A stretch of 64,000 nt of DNA from Gammaproteobacteria bacterium UBA2679 (GTDB lineage Bacteria > Pseudomonadota > Gammaproteobacteria > Pseudomonadales > Oleiphilaceae): NCBI GenBank assembly GCA_002354735.1, contig DEMD01000014.1, positions 89,373 through 153,372 of the forward strand, given 5' to 3'. Shown piece after piece: positions 19,922 to 28,930 of this stretch (positions are counted from its first letter, which is position 1; every line of letters starts with the position of its first letter). The notes below the pieces were generated by a model. The model saw only the letters and a program-made list of their open reading frames with translations. It was not told the origin of the DNA and did no database searches. A program made the position numbers and the translations under genes.

Positions 19922-20557
19922 GTGCTGGAAATGCTCATGGCTGGCGGGTTCATCATGATACCCATCCTGCTCTGCTCAATAATTGCCTTCGCGATCATCC
20001 TCGAGCGCTTCTGGACGCTTCGCCACAGCAAGATCGTGCCTCAGGAAGTGATTAACGATGTGCTGGGCAAGCTCAAGAACAAGCAGCTCACTACACGCTA
20101 CCTCAAGGACCTCAGAGACAAGGCGCCAATCGGCCGTCTGCTCTCAACCGGTCTGCTCAACGCCAAACATGGCCGCGAGATCATGAAAGAAAGCATCGAG
20201 GAAGAAGCGAGCCATGTCGTTCACGACCTCGAGCAGTTTCTCACGGCGCTGGGTACGGTAGCTGCTGTAGCGCCATTGCTGGGTTTGCTCGGTACGGTCA
20301 TCGGCATGATCGAAGTATTCGCCGAGATCCAGATTGCCGGAGCCGGTAATACTCAGGCACTTGCCGGCGGTATATCTAAAGCACTGATCACTACAGCGGT
20401 TGGCCTGACTGTTGCCATTCCGGCGCTTGTTGCGCATCGCTACTTTCAGCGTCGGGTCGATGAAATCGTCGTCGAGCTCGAGCAGCGTTCGCTGAAGCTG
20501 GTCGAAGTCGTCCACGGTGAGCGTGAGGTGAACGAAGAGGGGACCGGCCCGCTGTGA
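19922..20557 (+). CDS. exbB: MotA/TolQ/ExbB proton channel family protein
   Basis: A 211-residue inner-membrane protein with a first helix at about residues 8-26 and two later helices. The family core is LGTVAAVAPLLGLLGTVIGMIEVF, followed by KALITTAVGLTVAIPALVAH. The GTG start has GGGAG 6 nt upstream. It overlaps the ExbD gene by 4 nt (GTGA). Such ExbB/ExbD pairs beside msbA and lpxK are conserved in gammaproteobacteria. The energised partner (TonB-like, Tol-like or other) is not identifiable here, so the symbol is by similarity only. Confidence 0.88.
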   Translation: MLEMLMAGGFIMIPILLCSIIAFAIILERFWTLRHSKIVPQEVINDVLGKLKNKQLTTRYLKDLRDKAPIGRLLSTGLLNAKHGREIMKESIEEEASHVVHDLEQFLTALGTVAAVAPLLGLLGTVIGMIEVFAEIQIAGAGNTQALAGGISKALITTAVGLTVAIPALVAHRYFQRRVDEIVVELEQRSLKLVEVVHGEREVNEEGTGPL

Positions 20558-21012
20558 AGTTCAAGCGTCAACACAAGGAAGAGCTGTCGGTCAACCTGAC
20601 TCCGCTAATCGACATTGTCTTTCTGCTGCTGATCTTTTTCATGGTATCGACGACCTTCACCAAGGAGTCGAGGCTTCAGATCGATCTGCCGAAGGCGTCC
20701 AGCGATCCGGTTGCTGCCGAAACCACACAGCTCGAAGTGGTTATCGATCCCCAGGGCAAGTACCGGGTCAATGACCGGCTTCTGGTCAACAGTCAGCTCA
20801 ACACGCTGAAGCGGGCGGTCGAGCAGCTCTCGGAAGGTAATTCGTCCCTGCCATTCATCATCACGGCAGATGCCCAGACGCCGCACGAGTTCGTGGTAAG
20901 GGCAATGGACGCTGCCGGTCAGCTCGGCTTCTCAAAGCTGAGTATCACCACTGCAGCGCAGGCGCCAGAAGATGACGCAGCTGGGGTCGATGGCGGTGCT
21001 GATGCTCAGTAA
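20554..21012 (+). CDS. exbD: ExbD/TolR family biopolymer transport protein
   Basis: A 152-residue protein with one N-terminal helix and a periplasmic domain. The conserved Asp of the proton path lies in LTPLIDIVFLLLIFFMV. The periplasmic part contains DLPKASSDP and later TADAQTPHEFVVRAMDAAGQLG, normal for ExbD. A GTG start overlaps the ExbB stop. It acts as the stator with ExbB. Confidence 0.9.
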   Translation: MKFKRQHKEELSVNLTPLIDIVFLLLIFFMVSTTFTKESRLQIDLPKASSDPVAAETTQLEVVIDPQGKYRVNDRLLVNSQLNTLKRAVEQLSEGNSSLPFIITADAQTPHEFVVRAMDAAGQLGFSKLSITTAAQAPEDDAAGVDGGADAQ

Positions 21013-21059
21013 GGTCATCAGCATTTTCGTAATCCGTAGTGTTGCCAGGTGGACCCGTA

Positions 21060-22913
21060 GTGGCCGATAGACAAAGTAACCTGGAAGGCCTGTCGTCCGA
21101 TGCCGATGAATACCCGAGCTGGCAGGTGTACCGACGAATTCTCGGGTATGTCAAAACGCTCAAGAAGTGGTTCATTCTCGCCATTATCGGCAACGTCATT
21201 TATGCCACGGCCAGCGCGCTCATGGCGCCCGGCCTGAAGTACATCATCAACAGCATCGAGAACCCGACCGAGACCAACCGCCTGTTGGTGTCTGGTCTTA
21301 TCGTAGCCCTGTTCATGCTGCGCGGCCTAGGCGCATTCATGGGCCAGTACTTCATGGCCAATGTGTCGCGGGGCATCGTTCACGACATGCGGCAGAAGCT
21401 CTTCCAGAATCTGATCAGGCTGCCCGCAACGTTCTTTGACCGAAATAGTGCAGGCCATCTGCTGGCAAAATTCACCTACAACATCGAGCAGGTGACGTTC
21501 GCCGCCACCAATGCGGTGACGCTCATCCTGCGCGAAGGGCTGACTGTGGTGGGTTTGCTCATCTACATGCTGTACGAGAACTGGCGCCTGACGCTTATCT
21601 TTCTCATAGCCGGACCGATCATCGCGCTGGTTATCCGCGTCGTCACGCGACGCTTTCATCGGTTGAGCAAACAGATCCAGCTATCGATGGGCGATGTCAA
21701 TCACGTGACCGGTGAGCTGATAGGCGGCTATCAGGTGGTACGGACCTTCGGTGGCGAAGATCGCGAGGTTGCCAGGTTTACCAAGGTCAGCAAGAACAAT
21801 GTTCGTCAGTCGCTGAAAATGGCGCTGACGCAGGCGGTGTCTACACCCATCATTCAGATCATTATCTCCTTGTGTATCGCGGTCCTGGTCTGGGTCGTGC
21901 TGGATCCGGCGATTCTTCAGGATATGTCTACGGGTGCAATCGTTGCGTTCCTCACTGCTGCGGTCACCTGTGCAAAGCCGGTGAGGCAACTGACCAGTGT
22001 GAATGCTGTGATACAGCGGGGTATTTCTGCGGCCCAGGATGTATTCATGCTGATCGACGAGCCGCGTGAAGCCGATACCGGCACCCATGTGGCGGAACGG
22101 GTTCGGGGTGACATCGAGATCAGTCATCTGACCTTCACGTATCCTGGTCAGGACGAGCCCGTGTTGAGGGACGTCTCACTCTCGATCAAGGCCGGGCAGA
22201 CCATCGCGCTCGTTGGTGCATCAGGTAGTGGCAAGTCAACGCTCAGTAGCTTGCTGCCGCGCTTCTACGACTGTGAGCCTGGGCAGATTCTGCTCGACGG
22301 CCTCCCACTGCAGAATTACACGCTCCGCAGCCTTCGTCAGCAGATCGCTCTGGTAACACAGCAGACCATTCTGTTTAACGACACTGTGCACAACAACATT
22401 GCCTACGGTGATCTGGGCGATGTGTCCAGAGAAGCGGTGCGGCAGGCAGCCAGGGACGCCAACGCACTGGAGTTCATAGAAGCCTTGCCTGAAGGCTTCG
22501 ATACCAACCTCGGTGATGATGGCAAGCGTCTGTCCGGCGGACAGCGTCAACGAATCGCAATCGCCCGTGCACTGCTGAAAAATGCACCGGTGCTCGTACT
22601 CGACGAGGCGACCTCGGCGCTGGACACCGTCTCTGAGCGAGCCATTCAGGATGCACTCGAACGCCTGATGAAAGGCAGGACAGTCATCCTGGTCGCCCAT
22701 AGGCTCTCCACCATCGAACAGGCAGACCTGATTGTGGTCATGAATGATGGTCGGATCGTCGAGCAAGGGACGCACGAGGAGCTGTTGGCGAAGCAGGGCG
22801 CCTACGCCATGTTGCACAGTCAGCAGGTCAACGATCGTTCGAGTGAGACAGTAGAGCAAGCGGAAGAGCCGGCAAGTCCTTCGTCCGCGCAGAGTCCGGA
22901 CAGCAACGATTGA
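21060..22913 (+). CDS. msbA: Lipid A/phospholipid flippase MsbA
   Basis: A 617-residue ABC exporter half-transporter that flips lipid A-core across the inner membrane. A six-helix membrane domain spans about residues 25-320. The ATPase has Walker A GASGSGKST (about 385), signature LSGGQRQRIAIARALL (about 490) and Walker B VLVLDEATSALD (about 511). The frame is open from a GTG at 21039, but GTG 21060 has AGGTGGA at about 7 nt and is preferred. lpxK follows after 7 nt, the standard msbA-lpxK pair. The C-terminal 25 residues are low-complexity and acidic. Confidence 0.95.
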   Translation: MADRQSNLEGLSSDADEYPSWQVYRRILGYVKTLKKWFILAIIGNVIYATASALMAPGLKYIINSIENPTETNRLLVSGLIVALFMLRGLGAFMGQYFMANVSRGIVHDMRQKLFQNLIRLPATFFDRNSAGHLLAKFTYNIEQVTFAATNAVTLILREGLTVVGLLIYMLYENWRLTLIFLIAGPIIALVIRVVTRRFHRLSKQIQLSMGDVNHVTGELIGGYQVVRTFGGEDREVARFTKVSKNNVRQSLKMALTQAVSTPIIQIIISLCIAVLVWVVLDPAILQDMSTGAIVAFLTAAVTCAKPVRQLTSVNAVIQRGISAAQDVFMLIDEPREADTGTHVAERVRGDIEISHLTFTYPGQDEPVLRDVSLSIKAGQTIALVGASGSGKSTLSSLLPRFYDCEPGQILLDGLPLQNYTLRSLRQQIALVTQQTILFNDTVHNNIAYGDLGDVSREAVRQAARDANALEFIEALPEGFDTNLGDDGKRLSGGQRQRIAIARALLKNAPVLVLDEATSALDTVSERAIQDALERLMKGRTVILVAHRLSTIEQADLIVVMNDGRIVEQGTHEELLAKQGAYAMLHSQQVNDRSSETVEQAEEPASPSSAQSPDSND

Positions 22914-22920
22914 GTGCCCC

Positions 22921-24027
22921 ATGACCAGCTGGCTGGAGCAAATCTGGTATCCTGCAGCAAATGAGCATCTCTCCCCGCTGCAGCGACTGGTTCTCCTGCT
23001 GCTTGTACCACTCTCCTGGTTGTTTACCAGCATTGCCAGCCGCCGTCGACGGCGACTGACGGCGTCCGCTGAGGCGTCGCAGGTGCCTACGCTCATCGTC
23101 GGTAACCTCAGCGTGGGCGGTACTGGTAAGACGCCGCTCGTTATTGCGCTCATCCAGCGCCTCAAGGCTGACGGATACCGAGTCGGCGTCATTAGTCGTG
23201 GCTATGGCGGCAAACCGACTACTGGCGAATACCCGCTCGATGTGGCCTCGCATCCGTTGGCTGCTGAGGTTGGTGACGAGCCTCTGCTGATTCATTGCGC
23301 TACAGGCATTCCCGTCTTCGTGGATCCGGACCGGCCGCGCGCGCGCCGCGAATTGCTGAAAAACCATCCCTGTGATCTTGTGATCAGCGACGACGGATTA
23401 CAGCATTACGCGCTTTCACGCGACTTCGAGCTCGTTGTCATCGATGCAAAACGCGGCCTTGGCAATGGATATTGTCTGCCCGCCGGCCCCTTACGGGAAC
23501 CGCCTTCAAGACTTACAGAGATTGATGCCGTAGTGATCAACCACGGTGCTGTCGTCGGAGGGGCCGAGCCTGAATCCGCTGTCGCCCTACGCGGTAGTGC
23601 AGGGTTTGACGGGAAGCACAGCTGGGCCATGACCCTGGTTCCACAGCCCCTCAGGCCGCTACAAGTCTCTGCACCCGGGCAGCCTGCCGGCGCTGTGCAA
23701 TCGCAGCCGCTGCCGCAGCCGGGCAAAACGCTTACCGCTGTAGCCGGGATTGGCAATCCGAAGCGATTCTTCGATACCCTCCGCGCTCTCGGATATAAGG
23801 TGATAGAGAAGCCGTTTCCTGACCACCACGACTTTACGGTGGACGATTTCAGTGGCCTGCAAGGTCCTCTGGTCATGACCGAGAAGGACGCCGTGAAATG
23901 CCGAAAGCTCCTGTCGACATTTGACGAAACGTGCTGGGTGCTTGGCGTCACGGCCACACTTCCGGACCAATTCTACCAGCACGTCGTAAGACATCTACTC
24001 GGTGTCGAAGCGCCAGGAATACGGTAA
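22921..24027 (+). CDS. lpxK: Tetraacyldisaccharide 4'-kinase
   Basis: A 368-residue inner-membrane-associated kinase that phosphorylates the 4' position of the lipid A disaccharide. The P-loop is GNLSVGGTGKTPL (about residues 61-73). Other LpxK features are VISRGYGG, SDDGLQHYALSRDFE and the C-terminal FPDHHDFTVDDF with ALVMTEKDAVKC-like sequence. An N-terminal hydrophobic helix (about 20-37) anchors it. It is co-transcribed with msbA. Confidence 0.96.
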   Translation: MTSWLEQIWYPAANEHLSPLQRLVLLLLVPLSWLFTSIASRRRRRLTASAEASQVPTLIVGNLSVGGTGKTPLVIALIQRLKADGYRVGVISRGYGGKPTTGEYPLDVASHPLAAEVGDEPLLIHCATGIPVFVDPDRPRARRELLKNHPCDLVISDDGLQHYALSRDFELVVIDAKRGLGNGYCLPAGPLREPPSRLTEIDAVVINHGAVVGGAEPESAVALRGSAGFDGKHSWAMTLVPQPLRPLQVSAPGQPAGAVQSQPLPQPGKTLTAVAGIGNPKRFFDTLRALGYKVIEKPFPDHHDFTVDDFSGLQGPLVMTEKDAVKCRKLLSTFDETCWVLGVTATLPDQFYQHVVRHLLGVEAPGIR

Positions 24028-24094
24028 AGTAGAGCCAGCAGAAGCAGCGCATTGACGCGCTGTCCTCGTTTTCGATAAACGGAGTTCAGTCATC

Positions 24095-24277
24095 GTGGAT
24101 AAAAAATTACTCAGTATTCTCGCCTGCCCACTGTGCAAGGGTGATCTCAAGTTCGATCGTGAGAAGCAGGAGCTCATCTGTCGGCCCGACGGCCTTGCCT
24201 TTCCGATTCGGGATGGCGTACCGGTGATGCTCGAAAGCGAAGCCCGAACCCTGACGACCGACGAGAGACTGAGCTGA
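24095..24277 (+). CDS. Trm112-family zinc-ribbon-like protein
   Basis: A 60-residue protein of the Trm112/YcaR family. [10 protein letters not shown] supplies C11 and C14, and [20 protein letters not shown] supplies C29 and the conserved core. The fourth family cysteine is not obvious. The start is GTG. The last base is shared with the kdsB ATG (TGATG). It is habitually encoded between lpxK and kdsB; its exact role in bacteria is unknown. Confidence 0.9.
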   Translation: MDKKLLSILACPLCKGDLKFDREKQELICRPDGLAFPIRDGVPVMLESEARTLTTDERLS

Positions 24278-25047
24278 TGCCGGGCTTCATCGTCATCATT
24301 CCGGCACGTTTCGCCAGCACACGTCTGCCGGGTAAACCGCTGATCGATCTCGCCGGCAAGACCATGATACAGCGCGTCTATGAACAGGCCAGCGCAAGCG
24401 GTGCAACGGCTGTGTACGTGGCAACTGACAGCGTGCAGGTCGCGGAAGCCGTGTCTGCCTTCGGCGGCAAAGTGCTGATGACCAGTGCCGAGCACAGCTC
24501 GGGCTCTGAGCGTCTGGCTGAGTGCGTGGACCTGCTGGAGCTGGCGCCGGACGATTGTGTGGTCAACGTTCAGGGCGATGAACCGCTATTGCCATCCGAT
24601 CTTATCGATGAGGTGGCCGCCGTACTGCTGCATGATGATCTGACCCAGATGTCGACACTGGCTACGCCAATTACCACCCAGGCAGAATTCGAAAACCCGA
24701 ATGCCGTCAAAGTTGTACTGGATGGCGATAGCCGCGCACTCTACTTTTCGCGTGCACCGATTCCATTTCGAAGGGACGGCGCCACGCCTGAAACGGGTGC
24801 CTATTATGGGCTGCGTCATCTCGGCATTTATGCCTATCGTGCACGTTTCCTGCGGGAGTACGTGGGGTGGGTGCGCACCGACCTCGAGGATATCGAAGCG
24901 TTAGAACAGCTGCGTGCGCTGTGGCACGGCGTGCGTATACGCGTCGATGTCACCCATCAGACATTAGGCCCTGGAATCGATACGCAGGCGGATGTCGAAC
25001 ATGTACTGAAATTGCTGAAGCAGGCCGCCGGAGCGACCGAAGCATGA
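24277..25047 (+). CDS. kdsB: 3-deoxy-manno-octulosonate cytidylyltransferase
   Basis: A 256-residue enzyme that activates KDO as CMP-KDO for lipid A-core assembly. The nucleotide-binding motif IIPARFASTRLPGKPL is at the N-terminus. VVNVQGDEPLLP, ALYFSRAPIPF and YAYRARFLREYV are classic KdsB motifs. The stop overlaps the phosphatase start as ATGA. Confidence 0.96.
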   Translation: MPGFIVIIPARFASTRLPGKPLIDLAGKTMIQRVYEQASASGATAVYVATDSVQVAEAVSAFGGKVLMTSAEHSSGSERLAECVDLLELAPDDCVVNVQGDEPLLPSDLIDEVAAVLLHDDLTQMSTLATPITTQAEFENPNAVKVVLDGDSRALYFSRAPIPFRRDGATPETGAYYGLRHLGIYAYRARFLREYVGWVRTDLEDIEALEQLRALWHGVRIRVDVTHQTLGPGIDTQADVEHVLKLLKQAAGATEA

Positions 25048-25535
25048 TGAACATACTGTTTGTTTGCCTGGGCAATATATGCAGATCGCCCTCTGCTGAA
25101 GCGGTATTCCGCGGGCTTGTCCAGAAGCAGGGCCTGCAGCAGCACTACCGGCTGGATTCGGCAGGTACGGGTGACTGGCATGTGGGCAAGGCGCCCGACC
25201 CTCGGGCTATCGAAGCTGCTGGTAAACGTGAACTCGACCTTTCGGAACTGCGCGCCAGACAACTTTCGGCCGAGGATTTCCAGGCCTTTGATGCCATCGT
25301 CGTCATGGACGATCAAAACTTCGAAGACGTCATGAATATCTGTCCGAGCCAGAGCCTCGGCAAGATATCCAAACTCTCGGATTACGCCAGAAATCCCGAC
25401 GTGCGCGCAATCGACGATCCCTACTACGGTGATAATCAGGGCTTCGATCGCATGCTCGATAATCTCGAGGATGCCTGCGCGGGCCTGCTGGAGCGACTCG
25501 AAGTCAGACGCCAGGCTCTTGAAGACAGAGGCTGA
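25044..25535 (+). CDS. Low-molecular-weight protein-tyrosine phosphatase
   Basis: A 163-residue LMW-PTP. The P-loop CLGNICRS gives nucleophile C8 and R14, and the general-acid loop is IDDPYYGDNQGF. The first ATG overlaps the kdsB stop; a second ATG immediately follows. Such genes between kdsB and murB occur in pseudomonads. It could dephosphorylate a BY-kinase, but the exopolysaccharide locus of this window is far away and has a degenerate kinase. The substrate is unknown. Confidence 0.9.
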   Translation: MMNILFVCLGNICRSPSAEAVFRGLVQKQGLQQHYRLDSAGTGDWHVGKAPDPRAIEAAGKRELDLSELRARQLSAEDFQAFDAIVVMDDQNFEDVMNICPSQSLGKISKLSDYARNPDVRAIDDPYYGDNQGFDRMLDNLEDACAGLLERLEVRRQALEDRG

Positions 25536-26571
25536 CACGGCCCCCGGGGTCGCTGGGTTCAATCTTGCAGGCTTCAATACGCTGTCGATTCCAGCAATTG
25601 CGGAACGCTTCATCGAGGTCACTACGCCCGAGCAGCTGCGTGAGGAGCTCGCCAGCCTTCAGGCCTCTGGCTTGCAGCCGGCGCTGATACTGGGTGGCGG
25701 GAGCAATGTGGTGCTGACACAGCCGCGCTACCCGGTTGTATTGCACCTGCAGATGAAGGGCATCCGCTTTCGGGGTGATGGCCACGTCACCGTCGCCGCC
25801 GGGGAGAACTGGCATGGCTTCGTTGAGCGAACGCTCGAGCACAAGTGTTATGGCCTTGAGAATCTTGCACTGATCCCCGGCAGTTGCGGTGCAGCGCCGA
25901 TACAGAACATCGGCGCCTATGGCGTCGAAATTGGCGAGTTCGTCACCGCCGTGCGGGCGATGCACAGGCAGAGTGGTGAGATCAGATCTTTCTCAGCAGA
26001 TGAATGCCGATTCGCTTACCGCGACAGCTATTTCAAGGGGCCGGAGGGCAGGCAATGGATCATCCTGTCGCTGGATCTGCAGCTTCGAACACAGGCGCGC
26101 CTGAATCTCGCTTACCCTGAACTGGCCGCGGCCTGGGCAGCGCAGTCAGAGTGGCTAAATGAAAGTGAACTACAGATTGCTGACGAGGCGCAGCGGCTCG
26201 CCCGGGTGGTTGCAGCCTTGAGGCGCTACAAGCTGCCGGATCCTGCGGTCACGCCTAACTCGGGGAGCTTCTTCAAGAATCCAATCGTCGACGCACAACG
26301 TTTCGAAGATTTGCAGATGCGCTGGCCGGGTATCGTCGGTTATCCGCTCGCAGGCGGGCAGGTGAAGCTCGCAGCAGGTTGGCTGATAGACCGGGCAGGC
26401 CATAAGGGCAGTGTCTCGGGCGGCGTGGGTCTGCACCACCGGCAGGCGCTCGTGCTGGTGAATCCTGGCCGTTGCAGTGGTGCAGCGGTACTCGACTTCG
26501 CCAGCCGTATTCAGCAGGATATCGCCAGACATTTCGCCGTCAATCTTGAGATCGAGCCTGATCAGTACTGA
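25519..26571 (+). CDS. murB: UDP-N-acetylenolpyruvoylglucosamine reductase
   Basis: A 350-residue FAD enzyme that reduces UDP-GlcNAc-enolpyruvate to UDP-MurNAc in peptidoglycan synthesis. FAD-binding LILGGGSNVVLTQ, GLENLALIPGSCGAAPIQNIGAYGVE and the catalytic-serine segment NSGSFFKNPIV are clear. FNLAGFNTLSI is the expected N-terminal region. No ATG or GTG lies close upstream, so a TTG at 25519, overlapping the phosphatase gene by 17 nt, is my best start; an ATG at 25471 is possible. The 3' end overlaps the convergent GGDEF gene by 32 bp. Confidence 0.92.
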   Translation: MKTEADTAPGVAGFNLAGFNTLSIPAIAERFIEVTTPEQLREELASLQASGLQPALILGGGSNVVLTQPRYPVVLHLQMKGIRFRGDGHVTVAAGENWHGFVERTLEHKCYGLENLALIPGSCGAAPIQNIGAYGVEIGEFVTAVRAMHRQSGEIRSFSADECRFAYRDSYFKGPEGRQWIILSLDLQLRTQARLNLAYPELAAAWAAQSEWLNESELQIADEAQRLARVVAALRRYKLPDPAVTPNSGSFFKNPIVDAQRFEDLQMRWPGIVGYPLAGGQVKLAAGWLIDRAGHKGSVSGGVGLHHRQALVLVNPGRCSGAAVLDFASRIQQDIARHFAVNLEIEPDQY

Positions 26572-28729
26572 TTGGCGCAATGCCATGTTCGTCCATGAGC
26601 TCTACTCGATTTCGTCCATTCAGTTTGGCCCGATACAGGGCTCGGTCCGCGGCATCAACTAGCAGGTCCGGTGTGCTGTAGCCGGTGCCGGTGTTGCCCG
26701 GAATCGTGGCGGCAACGCCAATGCTCACGCTTATGTTGATAGTGATCGCCTCATGCCGCACCACAGTCCTTGCGATAAGTTGACGGATTCGTTCGGCAAT
26801 GGTCACAGCTGCAGGGCCGGTGGCATCCGCCAGCAGAATCATGAATTCTTCACCGCCCCAGCGCCCGACCAGATCGGACGGTCGCTGCACTACACTGGTC
26901 AGAAGTTTCGCCACCTCGCGCAGGGCCTGATCGCCGAAGGGATGGCCATACTCATCGTTGACGGCCTTGAAGTGATCCAGGTCCAGCAATAATACTGACA
27001 ATGCGGTGCCCTGACGTTCGCCGCGACTCCATTCCCGCTGCAGCGTCGCATTGATCGACCGCCGATTGCTCAGCCCGGTTAGCTCATCGGTGGTACTCAA
27101 CAGTTTCAGCTCCCGATTGGCGTCGGCCAGTTCAGCCATCGTCTGCTCAAGGGCCTGTGTCCGCTCGCGAACGTGAAGTTCGAGCTCCACCCGCGTCTGT
27201 TTCTGCGCCTCGATGGTTTGAAGTTGCGACTGGTTCAGTCTTGCGAGTGCTTCGCGTTCAGCTGCAGCTCGCCTCTGCCACTGCATCTGCAGCCGGAACG
27301 CCAGAGCTATCGACAGGATAAGTGCCTCAAAAGCAATGCCTACCTGGAACGCATGCAGGGTCATCGCGTTCGCAGGAATCAGGCCCATCTCAAGCAACAT
27401 GAACACGACGGCACCGGAAATCAGGGCCGACCAACCGGCAACATAGAACATCGCTTCGAAATAACCCTTGCGTACCTGTATGAGGCCGGCAATGAAGAGC
27501 AGTGTTCCACCCGGCGGCAGAATGATGCTCGTCAGCAGCAGCGCAGTGCTGTAGTCACCAAACAGGCAGTAGATGCCAAGCAGCACCCAGAGCCAGGCCA
27601 GTATCCGCAAAACCACGTCGAAACGCGGCAAGTGTTCAGGCAGCCGGAGGAACGCTCGGGTGAACATGACGCTGATACCCGCGCCGAGTATCAGGTCGAG
27701 CACAAAGGCGCGCTGGTTCCAGTCGGCACTGTCTGGCCAGAGAAACTGGTAGGCGTAGCCTTTACTGATGAAAATGAACATTACGGTGGAGAGAACGAAG
27801 ATGCTGTAATAGATGTACGCCCGATCCTTGATGGCAACGAAGACCGCAATACTGGTCAGGATCATGATGGCCATCAGGCCAAAGAAGCTGCCCTGGATGA
27901 GATTGGTACTGGCGACGTCGGCCACGTACAGATTTTCCGAGGTCAGGCGCATGGGCACCCGCATGCTCTGCCGGCTCTGGACCCGCATGATCACCCAGTC
28001 GGTGGCACCTTCATCGGGCAGGAGCAGGAAACTGAAATTGTTGTCCCGAATCAGGCGAAGGTCGAAGGGGAGGCTGGCACCGACTGTGTAATGCCTTAGC
28101 TGTAAGGTTTCCGCCTGCTCAAGCAATGCACTCACCTGGCTCAGATTCCAGCGTAGCTGTGGCGGCGGCTCCGTTTCTATATTGGAGAACGCAAAGCTTG
28201 TGGCTGTGTTCGGTGCCTCGGCAAGAATGACATCGACCTGGCGCTCGGGGCCACCGCGTCCACGCGCACTGTCGATCACTGAAGGGCTGGCCCGCGAGGC
28301 ACCCAATTCGGCCGGCTCATGGATACGATAGACATCGATGCGATCGAGCAGGGGGGCCTGAATCTGTAGGATCCATCGCCTGACCGCTACCCCTGCAGAC
28401 CATTCGAGGCCAAAGGCCAGCCAGACATGATCTGTGGTCAGGCCGAGATTGGGAATCTCGTCCATCCGTTCCCACTGTGACAGACGCTCGGGCGCCAGAA
28501 CGTCTTCCAGGCGCAGCTCGGCGCTGGCATCACGAAACATCATCAGTCCTGGTATCAGCGGCAGCTGGTTGATCGCTTCTGGCTGCCCGTGCCTGCGGTC
28601 GTTTGCCTCCGCCTGCCCACTCAGCACCCACAGCCAAATCAGCAGAACCCAGACGATCTGCAAACTCGTCAGCGGCCGAAATGTGCAAGCACCATGGTTG
28701 GCTCGGGCAGCAGAGCTTAGTTGATGCAA
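26540..28729 (-). CDS. 7TMR-DISM/GGDEF membrane diguanylate cyclase
   Basis: A 729-residue signalling protein. A signal-like helix (about 22-42) is followed by a periplasmic 7TMR-DISMED2-like sensor domain (about 55-260) and seven or so membrane helices. A coiled coil leads to a GGDEF domain. The active-site motif is GGEEF (625-629), with an allosteric I-site RPSD exactly five residues before it, so it should make c-di-GMP and be product-inhibited. The ligand of the sensor is unknown; related domains bind carbohydrates. A role in exopolysaccharide control is plausible given the downstream region, but is inference. Confidence 0.88.
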   Translation of the reverse strand: MHQLSSAARANHGACTFRPLTSLQIVWVLLIWLWVLSGQAEANDRRHGQPEAINQLPLIPGLMMFRDASAELRLEDVLAPERLSQWERMDEIPNLGLTTDHVWLAFGLEWSAGVAVRRWILQIQAPLLDRIDVYRIHEPAELGASRASPSVIDSARGRGGPERQVDVILAEAPNTATSFAFSNIETEPPPQLRWNLSQVSALLEQAETLQLRHYTVGASLPFDLRLIRDNNFSFLLLPDEGATDWVIMRVQSRQSMRVPMRLTSENLYVADVASTNLIQGSFFGLMAIMILTSIAVFVAIKDRAYIYYSIFVLSTVMFIFISKGYAYQFLWPDSADWNQRAFVLDLILGAGISVMFTRAFLRLPEHLPRFDVVLRILAWLWVLLGIYCLFGDYSTALLLTSIILPPGGTLLFIAGLIQVRKGYFEAMFYVAGWSALISGAVVFMLLEMGLIPANAMTLHAFQVGIAFEALILSIALAFRLQMQWQRRAAAEREALARLNQSQLQTIEAQKQTRVELELHVRERTQALEQTMAELADANRELKLLSTTDELTGLSNRRSINATLQREWSRGERQGTALSVLLLDLDHFKAVNDEYGHPFGDQALREVAKLLTSVVQRPSDLVGRWGGEEFMILLADATGPAAVTIAERIRQLIARTVVRHEAITINISVSIGVAATIPGNTGTGYSTPDLLVDAADRALYRAKLNGRNRVELMDEHGIAPISTDQARSQD

Positions 28730-28853
28730 GCGATGGTCGCCGATTGAGGTAGGTTCATACCATCAAGTCTAGACGACGCCTGGAATTTAGCCCTGGCGGC
28801 CGAGCTGAATTGCCGCCGCTGGAATCATACGCATTCCGCTATCATCCGCACGC

Positions 28854-28871
28854 TGAATTGTATACAATTCA
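28854..28871. promoter_or_regulatory. Perfect 18-bp palindrome, candidate GntR operator
   Basis: TGAATTGTATACAATTCA is a perfect 18-bp palindrome. Its core ATTGTATACAAT is the kind of site bound by FCD-type GntR regulators. It lies 60 bp upstream of the TTG start of the GntR gene that heads the prp operon. A second 10-bp palindrome TTACGCGTAA follows at 28879-28888. Autoregulation and control of prpBCD are the likely role. Confidence 0.7.
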
Positions 28872-28930
28872 CCTCCGATTACGCGTAAACAAGCCGGAAA
28901 ACCCCATCTTTTCGTGTTTATGGAGGAATC

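Noticed and set aside
27173..28099. 308-codon open frame antisense to the diguanylate cyclase gene
   Set aside because: Charged, low-complexity translation without motifs; the opposite strand has a complete GGDEF protein.
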